Below, piece after piece: positions 27,680 through 37,147 of a DNA stretch of 64,000 nucleotides (position 1 is its first letter; each line of letters begins with the position of its first letter). This DNA is from Aulostomus chinensis (Eukaryota > Chordata > Actinopteri > Syngnathiformes > Aulostomidae): positions 10,390,001 through 10,454,000 of the forward strand of contig JBBMOA010000013.1 of NCBI GenBank assembly GCA_037954235.1, in the 5' to 3' direction. The position numbers and the translations under genes are program-made. Under the pieces are notes generated by a model that made no database searches, was not told the DNA's origin, and saw nothing but the letters and a program-made list of their open reading frames with translations.

Positions 27680-27965
27680 CTGTTAGACGTGTGCCTCACA
27701 GAAACGTACCCTCAAGGCTCCTTTGTGCAGTCTCCATTTGCAAGGCTGTAAAATGTTCAGATGCACCTGTCATATGCAAATTTTTTGCAGGAATGGCCAA
27801 CAGATGGTGTGATTGAGTTGCTGTTTATGTGGAAAAAAAGAACCTAGTTAATGTAACTGACCTTGAGTATATGGCTTTGAAGGTCAGCACCCCAGAGCGT
27901 GCGATGACAGAAGCTGTATACAGACCTCCAGAACCTGTAAATTCTTTTTGGACCCAAGGATTGTC
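27680..27965 (+). pseudogene. decayed LINE (L2-like) endonuclease fragment
   Basis: Plus-strand translation around 27,680 reads LLDVCLTETYPQGSF, similar to the 'CLTETWL' motif of apurinic-type LINE endonucleases. About 180 bp on, near 27,854-27,955, an open stretch of about 40 codons contains YMALKVSTPERAM followed by AVYRPPEPVNSF. This resembles the conserved 'vYRPP' motif of L2/CR1-type elements. The two motifs are in different frames with stops between them, so the element is dead. Reverse transcriptase was not seen. Confidence 0.45.
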
Positions 27966-28742
27966 ACTCCATCATCATCTGTTGTGATTTTTATTCGATT
28001 CATATACTTTACTGTACTCTTCTGTTCTCCCTTGTTTCCCATCACTCTTGCCAATGAGATCATTGTGCTGATTTCATCCCAGCTGTTATGGTTTGGCCCA
28101 TCTGGGAGGAATTCCAGCAAAGAGCCACAGATCACAGGCCCATACTCAGCCTCTCCGCGCAATTCTTAACAGCTGCAGAACATCCAGTTGTGACACTTGA
28201 GGACGCCAGCCTTGCTCAATTAAATCTGAAGCTGTACTGACAAAAAAAAAAAAATGCAATTGTGACAGTATGGAAGATGTAATCCTGTTGCGTGGATAGG
28301 GACGAAAATTATTTAATGAGCGGAATTTCTGAACATTATGACCAAACTTGTTGGGCAATTTTCCGTTTCATATGGAAACTTAACAGGCAGACACCTGTAG
28401 TCCTTTAGTGACATCTAGTGGCCATAAGTATATACAACAATAAAAGTAATAAGTATTTTTTAACACCGTGTACAGTAGTGTCCTCCTCTTTAATTATTCC
28501 CTTTACCACAAAACAGGCTTTAACATTCTAGTTTTGCAAAGCATTGTTGCATCTATACAGAAACACCTGCACCAACAGTGATATTACGTTTGCTGACCTT
28601 CGAATAAGATGATATGCTTGATAACATTTCAACAGGTTTTTGTTCTGCTTAATATGACATTTACACACAAACACATATGTGTGCACGTGTGTGTGCGTGT
28701 GTGCACGCGCGTGTGTGTGTGCACGCGTGCGTGTGTGTGTGT

Positions 28743-28775
<33 letters not shown>

Positions 28776-29243
28776 CACGCGTGTGTGTGTGAGAACAATG
28801 ACAGCAGTAACTACACTACTACACAGGAAATTCCCCAGAGAGATCCAGAGTAATTCCACCCGTGAGAAATTCTTCCCTTCAAAACCACATATAACAGACA
28901 AACACAAACCAAAAGGAGATCTGGAGAACGCTTCACTTCACTACAACAGCTTTTCCCTATTTCCTTTAGCCTGTCTTAAAATCAAGTTCAGGATTTTTCT
29001 TGAGGACAACATTTGAGACAATAGTTTTTCAGGTTCCAGCAAGACCATTTTAATTGTATAACACTTCCAGTGACTTTGTAACCCAGTGATACATTTTCCC
29101 CACTTGGGGAGGGCAAAGCCTACTATGAATTATGTGAAGCCCAAAGGATGTGTAAGTAAAGAGAAAATCATGATTTGTATTTTTTTTTAAATCATTAAAA
29201 AAACACCCATTCAAATTATTAGATAAATATATTTATCACCCAG
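27966..29243. other. gene-free tract with GT/GC-rich array
   Basis: A mixed array of GTGTGC/GTGTGT lies at 28,674-28,792. The frame at 27,884-28,162 on the minus strand has no recognised domain and overlaps the LINE relic. No exon is supported. Confidence 0.45.
28674..28792. repeat. GT-rich imperfect microsatellite with GCAC interruptions
   Basis: Alternating purine-pyrimidine sequence of (GT)n broken by GCAC/GCGC words. It produces Cys-Val and Thr-His frames only. Confidence 0.9.
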
Positions 29244-29252
29244 CCCTTATTG

Positions 29253-29642
29253 GTATTTTCCATCCATCCATTGTCTTCCGCTTATTCCTTACTAGTAAGG
29301 GTCGCGGGGGGGGGGGGGGTCAGAGCCCATCCCAGCAGCTTTTGGGCGAGAGTCAGGGTTCACCCTGGACAGGTCACCAGTCCATCACAGGGCCAACACT
29401 TATAGACAGAAACCATTCACACTCACAGCCACACCTACGGTCAATTTAGAGTATCAATCAGCCTCATCCCCTCTTGATGTCTTTGGACTGTGGAGGAAGC
29501 TGGAGTACCAGAGAGAACCCACACAGGAACAGGGAGAACATGGAGACTCCACACAGAAAGATCCCCACGCCTGAGCCGGGACTCCAACCCGGAACCTTCT
29601 TGCTGTGAGGCAACAGCGCTGACCACTGCACCACCCTGCAGC
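29253..29642 (-). mobile_element. tRNA-derived SINE, type A, full length
   Basis: The head is at the right (about 29,590-29,642) and the (ATGG)n tail at the left, with a G13 run in the tail region. A 9-bp duplication, CCCTTATTG, flanks it at 29,244-29,252 and 29,643-29,651. It lies about 140 bp downstream of the stop codon of the small minus-strand gene, so it may lie in or just beyond that gene's 3' UTR. Confidence 0.85.
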
Positions 29643-29781
29643 CCCTTATTGTTTGGTTTTTTTTTTTTTTAATATTCAGAATCTATATGGTTTGAGTGTG
29701 AGGATTCTTGGGACGTCTACCTGTTATTAGATTAACTCATACTTATGCCTGCAAGCTGTGAGGCAAAGTTCTTGCTCAGCT

Positions 29782-30635
29782 TCATTTCTCTTCTGCAAGT
29801 TCTGGGTCATCAACATACCCTCCTTTGGGCCTGTAGGGGACATAGACATCATTGTCTCCATGTAGCTTTGGTAGCCACTGGCCTCTACCCCTGAATGAGG
29901 GCAGTATTGTGAACCTGCCAGAGACAGGCTCTGATTCCATGGAAACATCTGCCTCTTCTGTAAACTTGGAATGATAGATACAATTATCCAAATGGCAGGA
30001 ACGAGCTTTGACAAAACTCTTTTTGGGCCGTCTCATCTGTATCTTGTTTTGTGAGTCTTCTGACGAGCTCGGTGGCAATGTGTCGACGCATTCCTCTGAA
30101 GGTTTTTTCAGGGTCTCTGGTCTTTTGATTTTGTTTTGGAGGAATATTTTCTCTGCAAAGAACAACAAGGAATGGTCATACTACAAAGCAAGAAATCTCT
30201 GAACATCTGTATGCGTGTCTGTGACCAGATGATTTCAACAAGTATGTCTCTGATTAATGTCAAACTTGGTGAGCAGATTACTGGTGCACTAATGAAGTGT
30301 TTCCTTTTAGGCTCTGTGGTCCAGTTCAAAGATGACACTCATGTTAGTTGGTAATTCAGATTCAAGTTGGAACCTTGAGATCAAAGCGAAAATCAGTCAA
30401 AGAGGGTCCGTGACGTCTCACAAGCCACGGACCTGCCCATGCCACGGTAAAAATATCACTCTCACTTACCCCACTCTTCTTGATGGCAAAAGATCACCAC
30501 CTTGATGTCGTCCCATTTTTCTCTCCAATAAGGTTCCATGAAACTTGGAACGTCATCCTGCAGTTCTGGGAATGTCCCTGTGGACGTACCCTCATCTGAC
30601 GAGGAATCCTCCAAGTACATCTTTGACAGCGCCAT
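29782..30635 (-). CDS. uncharacterised two-exon gene, 178 aa
   Basis: I do not recognise this protein. Exon 1 is 30,635 down to 30,470 (166 nt) and exon 2 is 30,152 down to 29,782, with a 317-bp intron. The donor reads GGG|GTAAGTG; the acceptor is TTGTTGTTCTTTGCAG|AG. Both are near-consensus, and the split codon G|AG keeps the frame. The start ATG has G at +4. The first third is acidic and serine-rich (SSSDEGTST at residues 11-19) and is followed by an aromatic stretch, MEPYWREKWDDIKVV (33-47). The middle is basic (KIKRPETLKK, QMRRPKKSFVK). The C-terminus reads GGYVDDPELAEEK. No signal peptide, membrane segment or known catalytic motif is visible. The composition suggests a small soluble, possibly disordered, intracellular protein. 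Proper splicing argues against a processed pseudogene. Alternatives are a lineage-specific gene or a fast-evolving orthologue of a small testis or ciliary protein; neither can be shown here. No neighbour gives a functional clue. Confidence 0.6.
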
Positions 30636-31904
30636 GAAGACAACCGACAGAGACAGCCCTGTGGTTTAAGCTGGACTACTCCATGTTAGCTGTAAATCTG
30701 TCATGTCACAGTTCCTGTAGAGATGGGATGACCTCCGAAGTGGCAAAAATTCTGCTCACTTATCACGTTGACATGACAGACATCATTCTTTCTGTGATGA
30801 TGAACGAAAAGCAGGCAATTGTTCTCCTGTGTTGTAGGTGATAGCAGACTAGGCGGTCAAGGTGAAATAGAAAGGGGGCGTCTCCTACTTCCTCCGTGGG
30901 CGATACAGCATGTGAGAAGAAGAGAACGGCTCATTCGCAGATTTTTCTGCACCAAAGTGGCTCCAAAGTTTGGGATATTGTTTTTCTTTTTCTGCTGATT
31001 TAATGAATGAGACCCCGGGAGACAATCAGCCATCCCTCCCTGGTGGTTTACTGTAGCCGTCGGTGAAGGCGGAAAGGTAGGAGAGCTGATTCCAGAGTGA
31101 GGAGGGGAGTAGGTAACAAGGCAGGGAACTATTTGGACCAGTGTCATGGAAAATTTGAGTATCACATTGTGTTTTCTTATGTTTGAGCTACGATTGAATT
31201 TTGTGTTGTTTTTATGTTGACACTGTTTGAACTTTGTAGTCAAGTGACTTTAAGTTTGAGACAGTGGTACGTCTGGAAAACGTCCAGTGTCAGACTTCCT
31301 TCTTCTGCACCGAAGTGATAAGCCTTCTGTGTTCCTTTTTCTCTGAATTTTCTCACTTAGCAGGTGTGCTAGCTGGCTAGAGTCCAACCTCAACTTATTG
31401 TATGTGACAGCAGATTTACATGTTCTTATAACCTTGAAGGGAAACCGTAAGGGGCATTAATCTGCAGGGGCAACAAAGAATGTAGAAAAGCTCCACTGTA
31501 CTCTGTGGATTCTTCTTCAGCACATGCTCGTTGTGTGTTGAACAAACTGGGATTGCTCAGATTCAACAACAGTTTGTTTGAGCGTTGTGTCTCATCTCAC
31601 CAGAACTTGGAGCCTCTCGAGACAAACATTGTGTCCATCTAAATAATATTTCCACCGCACTAGTTGTAAGTGAGCCAGATGCCACCCCTTCCTAGTTTGG
31701 GGGGGTGGGGGGGGGGGTTCTCCTGTTTGCACTACCTGGGGATGAAAATTTGACTTGGAGAAACATTATAACCATGCTTTAACATACAAATCAAACATCT
31801 GAAAATAAGAGTGACAAGTTTTGCTCCTACAACTCAATTAAAAGATCTCTAACTGAATCTTATTATACGTGTTGCTGCTTCAGAGACTTTGTATACTAGG
31901 GTTA

Positions 31905-32031
31905 AGGGGCGCAGGCGCGGGGAGAACAAGCAGACTCCACACAGAAAGACCCCGTCCTTGAGCCGGGGCCTGAACCCGGAACCTTCTTGCTGTGAGGCGA
32001 CAGTGCTGACCACTGCACCACCGTGCCGCCC
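31905..32031 (-). mobile_element. SINE fragment, head region only
   Basis: About 125 bp matching the tRNA-like head and adjacent body of the type A SINE on the minus strand, ending in the 'GGCGGCACGGTGGTGCAGTGG' region. The tail is absent, so this is a fragment left by deletion rather than a 5'-truncated insertion. Confidence 0.75.
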
Positions 32032-32241
32032 ATAGTGTTTTATGTTAGAAGGAAAAAGTTGTATGAAATGTGGTCACTAACACACTTGTTTTTATACACT
32101 ATGTGACTGTTTAATCTTCACTTTAGTACACAAGTAGTTATGACATAAAGGCTTTGTTTGTGGTCTGAAAGAGTAAATTGAGGGTTCAAAATCTCGTGTG
32201 TAAGAACAAATATTTGTGTTGGATGAATGAAGCCCTGGGTA

Positions 32242-32242
32242 T

Positions 32243-32288
<46 letters not shown>
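32242..32288. repeat. (GAT)n trinucleotide repeat
   Basis: About 15 GAT units. It gives a poly-Met frame that is not a gene. Confidence 0.95.
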
Positions 32289-32289
<1 letters not shown>

Positions 32290-34358
32290 GATTATTCTTG
32301 CATATCTAAGAGCACTTTTTTGTCTGCACCCTGCTGTTCATCCTCTAACCACCAGATGCCCCCAGACGGCTCACAACTGACCCATATTTGCCTCCCCCTG
32401 TCCTCTAAACTTCCTCACCCCCCCCCCCCCACTGTTCCCCTTCCTCCATGGCTCTTATTCCCTCATTTACCTGTCCTGCCCTCCTACACTTGTAGTGTCA
32501 CCTAAGCATCCCTCATTGTTCATCCCCACGTCTTTGTCACCTCTTCCTCTCGCTCCAAACTCACTTCTTATTGTTCTTTTTTTGGGGGGGACTTTCTGTG
32601 CTACTAATTTGGGTTTTCTAGGGTGGATGCCCAAGCGCAAACTCTGCTGTTCTTCAATAAATAGCTTTAGAACCCCCTTACCTCATTGCTTGTAGTTGGG
32701 TCAATCAATGAGAAGTGTCATTATCAGGGTGAATTTAACTTTTAAGAGGTTAGCTGTTGGCTTTAAATCACTTGGAAGGCCGTCTCACTCTGATTAACAC
32801 AGGTTTAGTCTTAAAAGTAGTTTATTTAGAGACTCAGAGTTCTACGTATATTCTGAGAACAGGTCTAATCATGTATTACAAGTTCAGTTTAATGTTTTAC
32901 AGCTCCATGCTAAAGTGAGTTTTTGGAAAATTTGCCAGTTCTACAAATGTAGACCCTCTCAAAAATGCAGACCTCCTCAAAAACATCATATAAAATAAGT
33001 GAGATGCCTGCTGTGCAACCTTTAAGACATTCCCATCGCTCTGCATGGTAATTGGTAAATGCATCATGCAGTTAGCAGGGATGCGCAATAGAATTCCTCC
33101 TGAAAAATTCTTCAATTTTTTTATTCACTACATTTGTATCATCATTCCAGCCTTCATGTTATGTTGCAGTGCATGATTAAATCATATTGTGAACTATATA
33201 TTTATTGGCAGCTGTACTTCATTTCGTCAGAAACGGTTTACAACTGTGCCGCTCCGCAAAACTGGGATGGAAATTTTGAATGAAATACTTAATTCATCCA
33301 CTGAGTCATCAATATAATGAAACCACCATATGTATCATATCACAGTATGATAAAACTATAACGGTACATTGGTATTGTGGGGTGCACCAGACCAGACCAG
33401 TTATTAGGACGATATTTGCAGACAACGAGAGAAGAGATGATCAGAGCAATAACAACACGTGTCACACGACAACGGAGGAAGTTTGTGGAACTCTTCTTCA
33501 ACAGGTGTGAATGCTGGAAAAAGAAGACGACAATAACAGCTTCCTCAGAAACCAAAAGCAAAGATGAAATCCCAGTGGCAAGCGGGTATCAAGCTCTTGG
33601 ATGGAAAGCCTAATTCACATTAAAAGTGTCCAGGAACTGATACAGCAGGTTACTTTACTAAATTATGCGGGTGCTGGTTGTCATGGTGGCTTCAAACATT
33701 TTGTAATACTCTTTCTCATGCTGGATACATTGAAACAACTTCTATATTCTTGTGCATGATAATTTCTAAAAAAAAAAAAATTATCAGTTCTTCCTGATGA
33801 TGACTGTGATGAATGGTCATATTCATATCAAGCGTTGATGGAAAAGCCTCCCGTACAGTACATATTTAAGTCATCAAACGTCGCGATATTTGCTGTGCTG
33901 GGTTCACGCTCAGTTAGAAAACTTGACATTTATCATAATGTGGAAAAAGATTGCGACCGTCTGCTTCCTCCGTTTTGTTTTGGAGGATCCCTTCACTGTG
34001 TTTCGAACCATCTCATCTCTCTTTCCGTGTGACACAAAAAGATGTGAAACAAAAACATCAACAGATAAACGAAGTCCCGGTGAACGGATGACTGCGCGAG
34101 GAGGGACGCAGGAACTTGTTTGCCAGGTGGATGACGCCTCACCGCAACGAAAGCGAAATATCATCGAAACCCAAACATGAAGTAAGCAGTAAGTAACTTG
34201 ACTGCAATAAAGAGAACAAGCAATTCCTAAACATACACCGCGCGGTGTTTGCAGATTGTTCAAAAATAGAAAAAGAAATGCGGCGTTCAGGCGTTTCTGG
34301 GTCAGCGAAAGTGAGTAAAAGGTGGCTGAATACCTCGGATGATGACCGCAGTTCCTCA

Positions 34359-34459
34359 GGACTTTTCCATCGGGGAAATTTGTCCCAGAAATGTCTTCAG
34401 GTCATATAAAAGCCGCCGAGAGGCGCCACTGTTTCATTATGGACAAAACCGACGACAAG
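34359..34459 (+). promoter_or_regulatory. il12b: probable il12b promoter and first exon (TATA, two kappaB-like sites)
   Basis: ATATAAAAG at 34,404-34,412 is a good TATA box. An initiator-like TTTCATT places the likely start near A34,436, about 31 bp downstream. Just upstream are GGACTTTTCC (34,359-34,368) and GGGGAAATTT (34,372-34,381), both resembling NF-kappaB sites. Mammalian IL12B promoters are known to carry an NF-kappaB site close to the TATA box and a non-coding first exon. Here the first coding exon starts exactly at a splice acceptor (36,900|36,901), so an upstream exon is required. Candidate donors are CAAG|GTTAAC after 34,459 or AAT|GTGAGA near 34,525. The link to il12b is inferred from position and orientation. 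Confidence 0.55.
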
Positions 34460-35517
34460 GTTAACTATAACACTTCTGAATAAATTACGAGTGTGTCCTT
34501 AATTTTGATATACGGGATGAATTAATGTGAGATTAAATTAAAAAATGAAAAGAACGATTTTAGTCTTCCTCAAATTCAAAATTATAATGTTTGGGGGAAA
34601 AAAAGAAAATATTGCTTAATACGTGCTACTTTTCTTTCGACATGTCACCACTCAAACTGCAGAGCTTTTCTTAGCTGCGATTTTGCGATGAATTAATATC
34701 AGTCGGTCGTCCAGGTGGTCCTCGGTTTAGTGTTTTTGATCATCATAATCTGTTTTCATTTTCCCTCTTAGATTTGAGTTAATAAAAATGACATCACATT
34801 TCATATCACCAGTTTCTAATGCGCAGCACGTTTCCATATATATTCCATGTTATTTCATACAGGGTGTGTCTGTACTGTATCTTTGAAAAGCATATATTTA
34901 TCAGTTATTAGTTCATGAAACACTGCATGAATTTTTAAAGTATTGTTTCACAAGTTATTATTTTTATTTTTCCTTTATCATATTGTTATCAAACATAGGT
35001 ACTTCAATATCAGTTGAATACGCATATGTAAGTGTGTGTGTGTGGGGGGGGGGGCTACTAAAATAACTCTGATGACTTTGATGATTACAACTGGAGAACA
35101 TTTACATTTTTGGAAATGTTTAAATTCAGGGAGGTGGTGATCGTGGTGAGCTTTGTCCTGCAGCAAAGCAGTGGATGATGCAATACTGTTCCACACCTGT
35201 TTGTGATGCTCTGGATGTTGGCACAGCGAGCGATGCAGCAGTATCGAAGAGCTTCTGATGCCTCAGATGTGCATCAAGATTGCACCCTACGACAAAAGCA
35301 TACTTCTAAGTAAATGGAATCATTCTGTAAATTTAGAGAAAAAAAAAAGAATTGCAACCACAATATTGTTTATTGTCATTATACACAAGAACAGTGAAAC
35401 TCCGGATGGCATCTCTTTTAAGTACATGAAGAAAATAAACGTGTAACAAAATAAGAAAAGAATATATGAAATAACAGAAAAACAATTTTACACTCAAGAA
35501 AGGAAAATATATCTGTA

Positions 35518-35581
<64 letters not shown>

Positions 35582-35588
35582 CATATAT

Positions 35589-35630
<42 letters not shown>

Positions 35631-36900
35631 TAGCAGTTGAGCAAAAATATTTGCACAGCTCAGCAGCTTCAGTTGAAACTATAAACATGCGCAGATTCAG
35701 GCACAGTTTTGGATGCAGTGACCACTGAGTCACAAGAGGATCATCAGGCAGGGGCGAGCGAAAAGGAAGTAGTGCCCCCTGTTCGTCCCTTAAACAAGTA
35801 GGTTTCATTTGTAAGAATGCAATTATTGCATAATTCAGCAGACGCTAACTTCTGTCAACACTCATGAACCAACTGCGCGAAAACAGTCTTCACTGGATCC
35901 AAATGAATAACTCTTTCTTTGAGTGACTTAAGGAGGCGTTTCAGGTGTGACCTGGTGGTGTGTGTCTGTAGTCTCAGATGAAAGTCGTGCAGTGATTCAG
36001 CAGTTTGAACAAAAGATGAAGCTCCCTCCACCATTGTGAAGCCAAGAATGAAAAAAAAAAACCCCAAAAAACAGGATGAGCAACTTCTGAAACCGCGTGT
36101 AACGGTGGAGGGTCGTGGGAGGCTGATGCCCTGTAGCCAATTTGTGATTTTTCTTTGATTCTGATGCATTCAGTTCACCTCACACTTTTTACCGTTCACC
36201 ATCAATGGATCACATCATCAACTGAAAGTTTATGATCGCGGCTACAACAACATTGTGTCTTTTCTAATCACACCCGCGTATACATTTTGTCTCATTCGTA
36301 AAGTTACTCGAGTATTAAAAGGATTTCATCTCATGTGATTATTTAATTGATTGTATTGTTAAATACATTGATTTTTGATTATACGGTAAAGGAGCACATA
36401 ACCACACTGGGAATCGGATCCCTGTTGTGGATTCAAAGGGGTTTTTACCCGCTAAACCTTTTGGCCATCAGATGTGACGTATTTGTCGACAGCTTGGACC
36501 AGTATGGGTATTGAGATGAATCACATAAAAATATTCCAGATATGTATTTCTACACATGCTGTTTTTTTGGTTGGGGACTGATGGGCGTTAACTTTAAAGG
36601 TTCTGATCATATGGAGGAAAACTGTAGTTTAAAGTACAAGGCAGTAACTTATAAGTGTACTTTGGTTTTTGCTTCAGTGCAGCATGTTAAAGCTAATGCT
36701 ACTTATCTGATGTAACAGATAGAAAGATGAGCTTTGCAGACTTTTGAGCGTGAAAGTCTCCTTATATACCTTGTCCTGTTTTGATCTGTTTTAACTTAAT
36801 CCTATTTTGAACAACTCAAAACAACCCCTCCACTCATTTCAAGAGTTGTGAATGTTGCTCGTGACTCATAACTGTCTGATGATCTGTTTTTTTCATTCAG
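34460..36900 (+). other. il12b: probable il12b intron 1
   Basis: About 2.4 kb between the putative promoter/exon 1 and the first coding exon. It ends in a good acceptor, TTTTTTTCATTCAG, at 36,887-36,900. It contains a C/EBP-like TTGCTTAAT near 34,612, a G10 run near 35,045, and a compound microsatellite at 35,520-35,630. No coding exon was seen. Confidence 0.45.
35520..35630. repeat. compound (CT)n-(AT)n-(AC)n-(AT)n microsatellite
   Basis: Four abutting dinucleotide blocks: CT to about 35,558, AT to 35,580, an ACATATAT junction, AC to about 35,604, then AT to 35,630. Confidence 0.95.
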
Positions 36901-37067
36901 ATGAGATTCCTTACCATCGGCATCATCTTTGCATTCGAGCAATTCACTTGTCAAAATCCCCTGAACCACTGGACTCTCCAACCCAACGGTGAGTTTGATC
37001 CCACTGAAAACAACCAATTCTCAAAGTTTTTCACTTTTCTTCCTTTACCTGCTAACTTCTGTGTGTG

Positions 37068-37147
<80 letters not shown>

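Larger units (their letters stand above)
30636..34340. other. intergenic region between the small minus-strand gene and il12b promoter
   Basis: No supported exon. The short upstream frame ATG-GAG-TAG lies at 30,684-30,676 on the minus strand, just 5' of the small gene's start. The region also has a poly-G tract at about 31,698-31,718, a head-only SINE fragment at 31,905-32,031, an (ATG)n array at 32,242-32,288, and a perfect palindrome at 34,235-34,248. Confidence 0.45.

Noticed and set aside
27884..28162. Minus-strand 92-codon frame considered as a separate gene
   Set aside because: It overlaps the LINE relic on the other strand. No domain, promoter or splice context.
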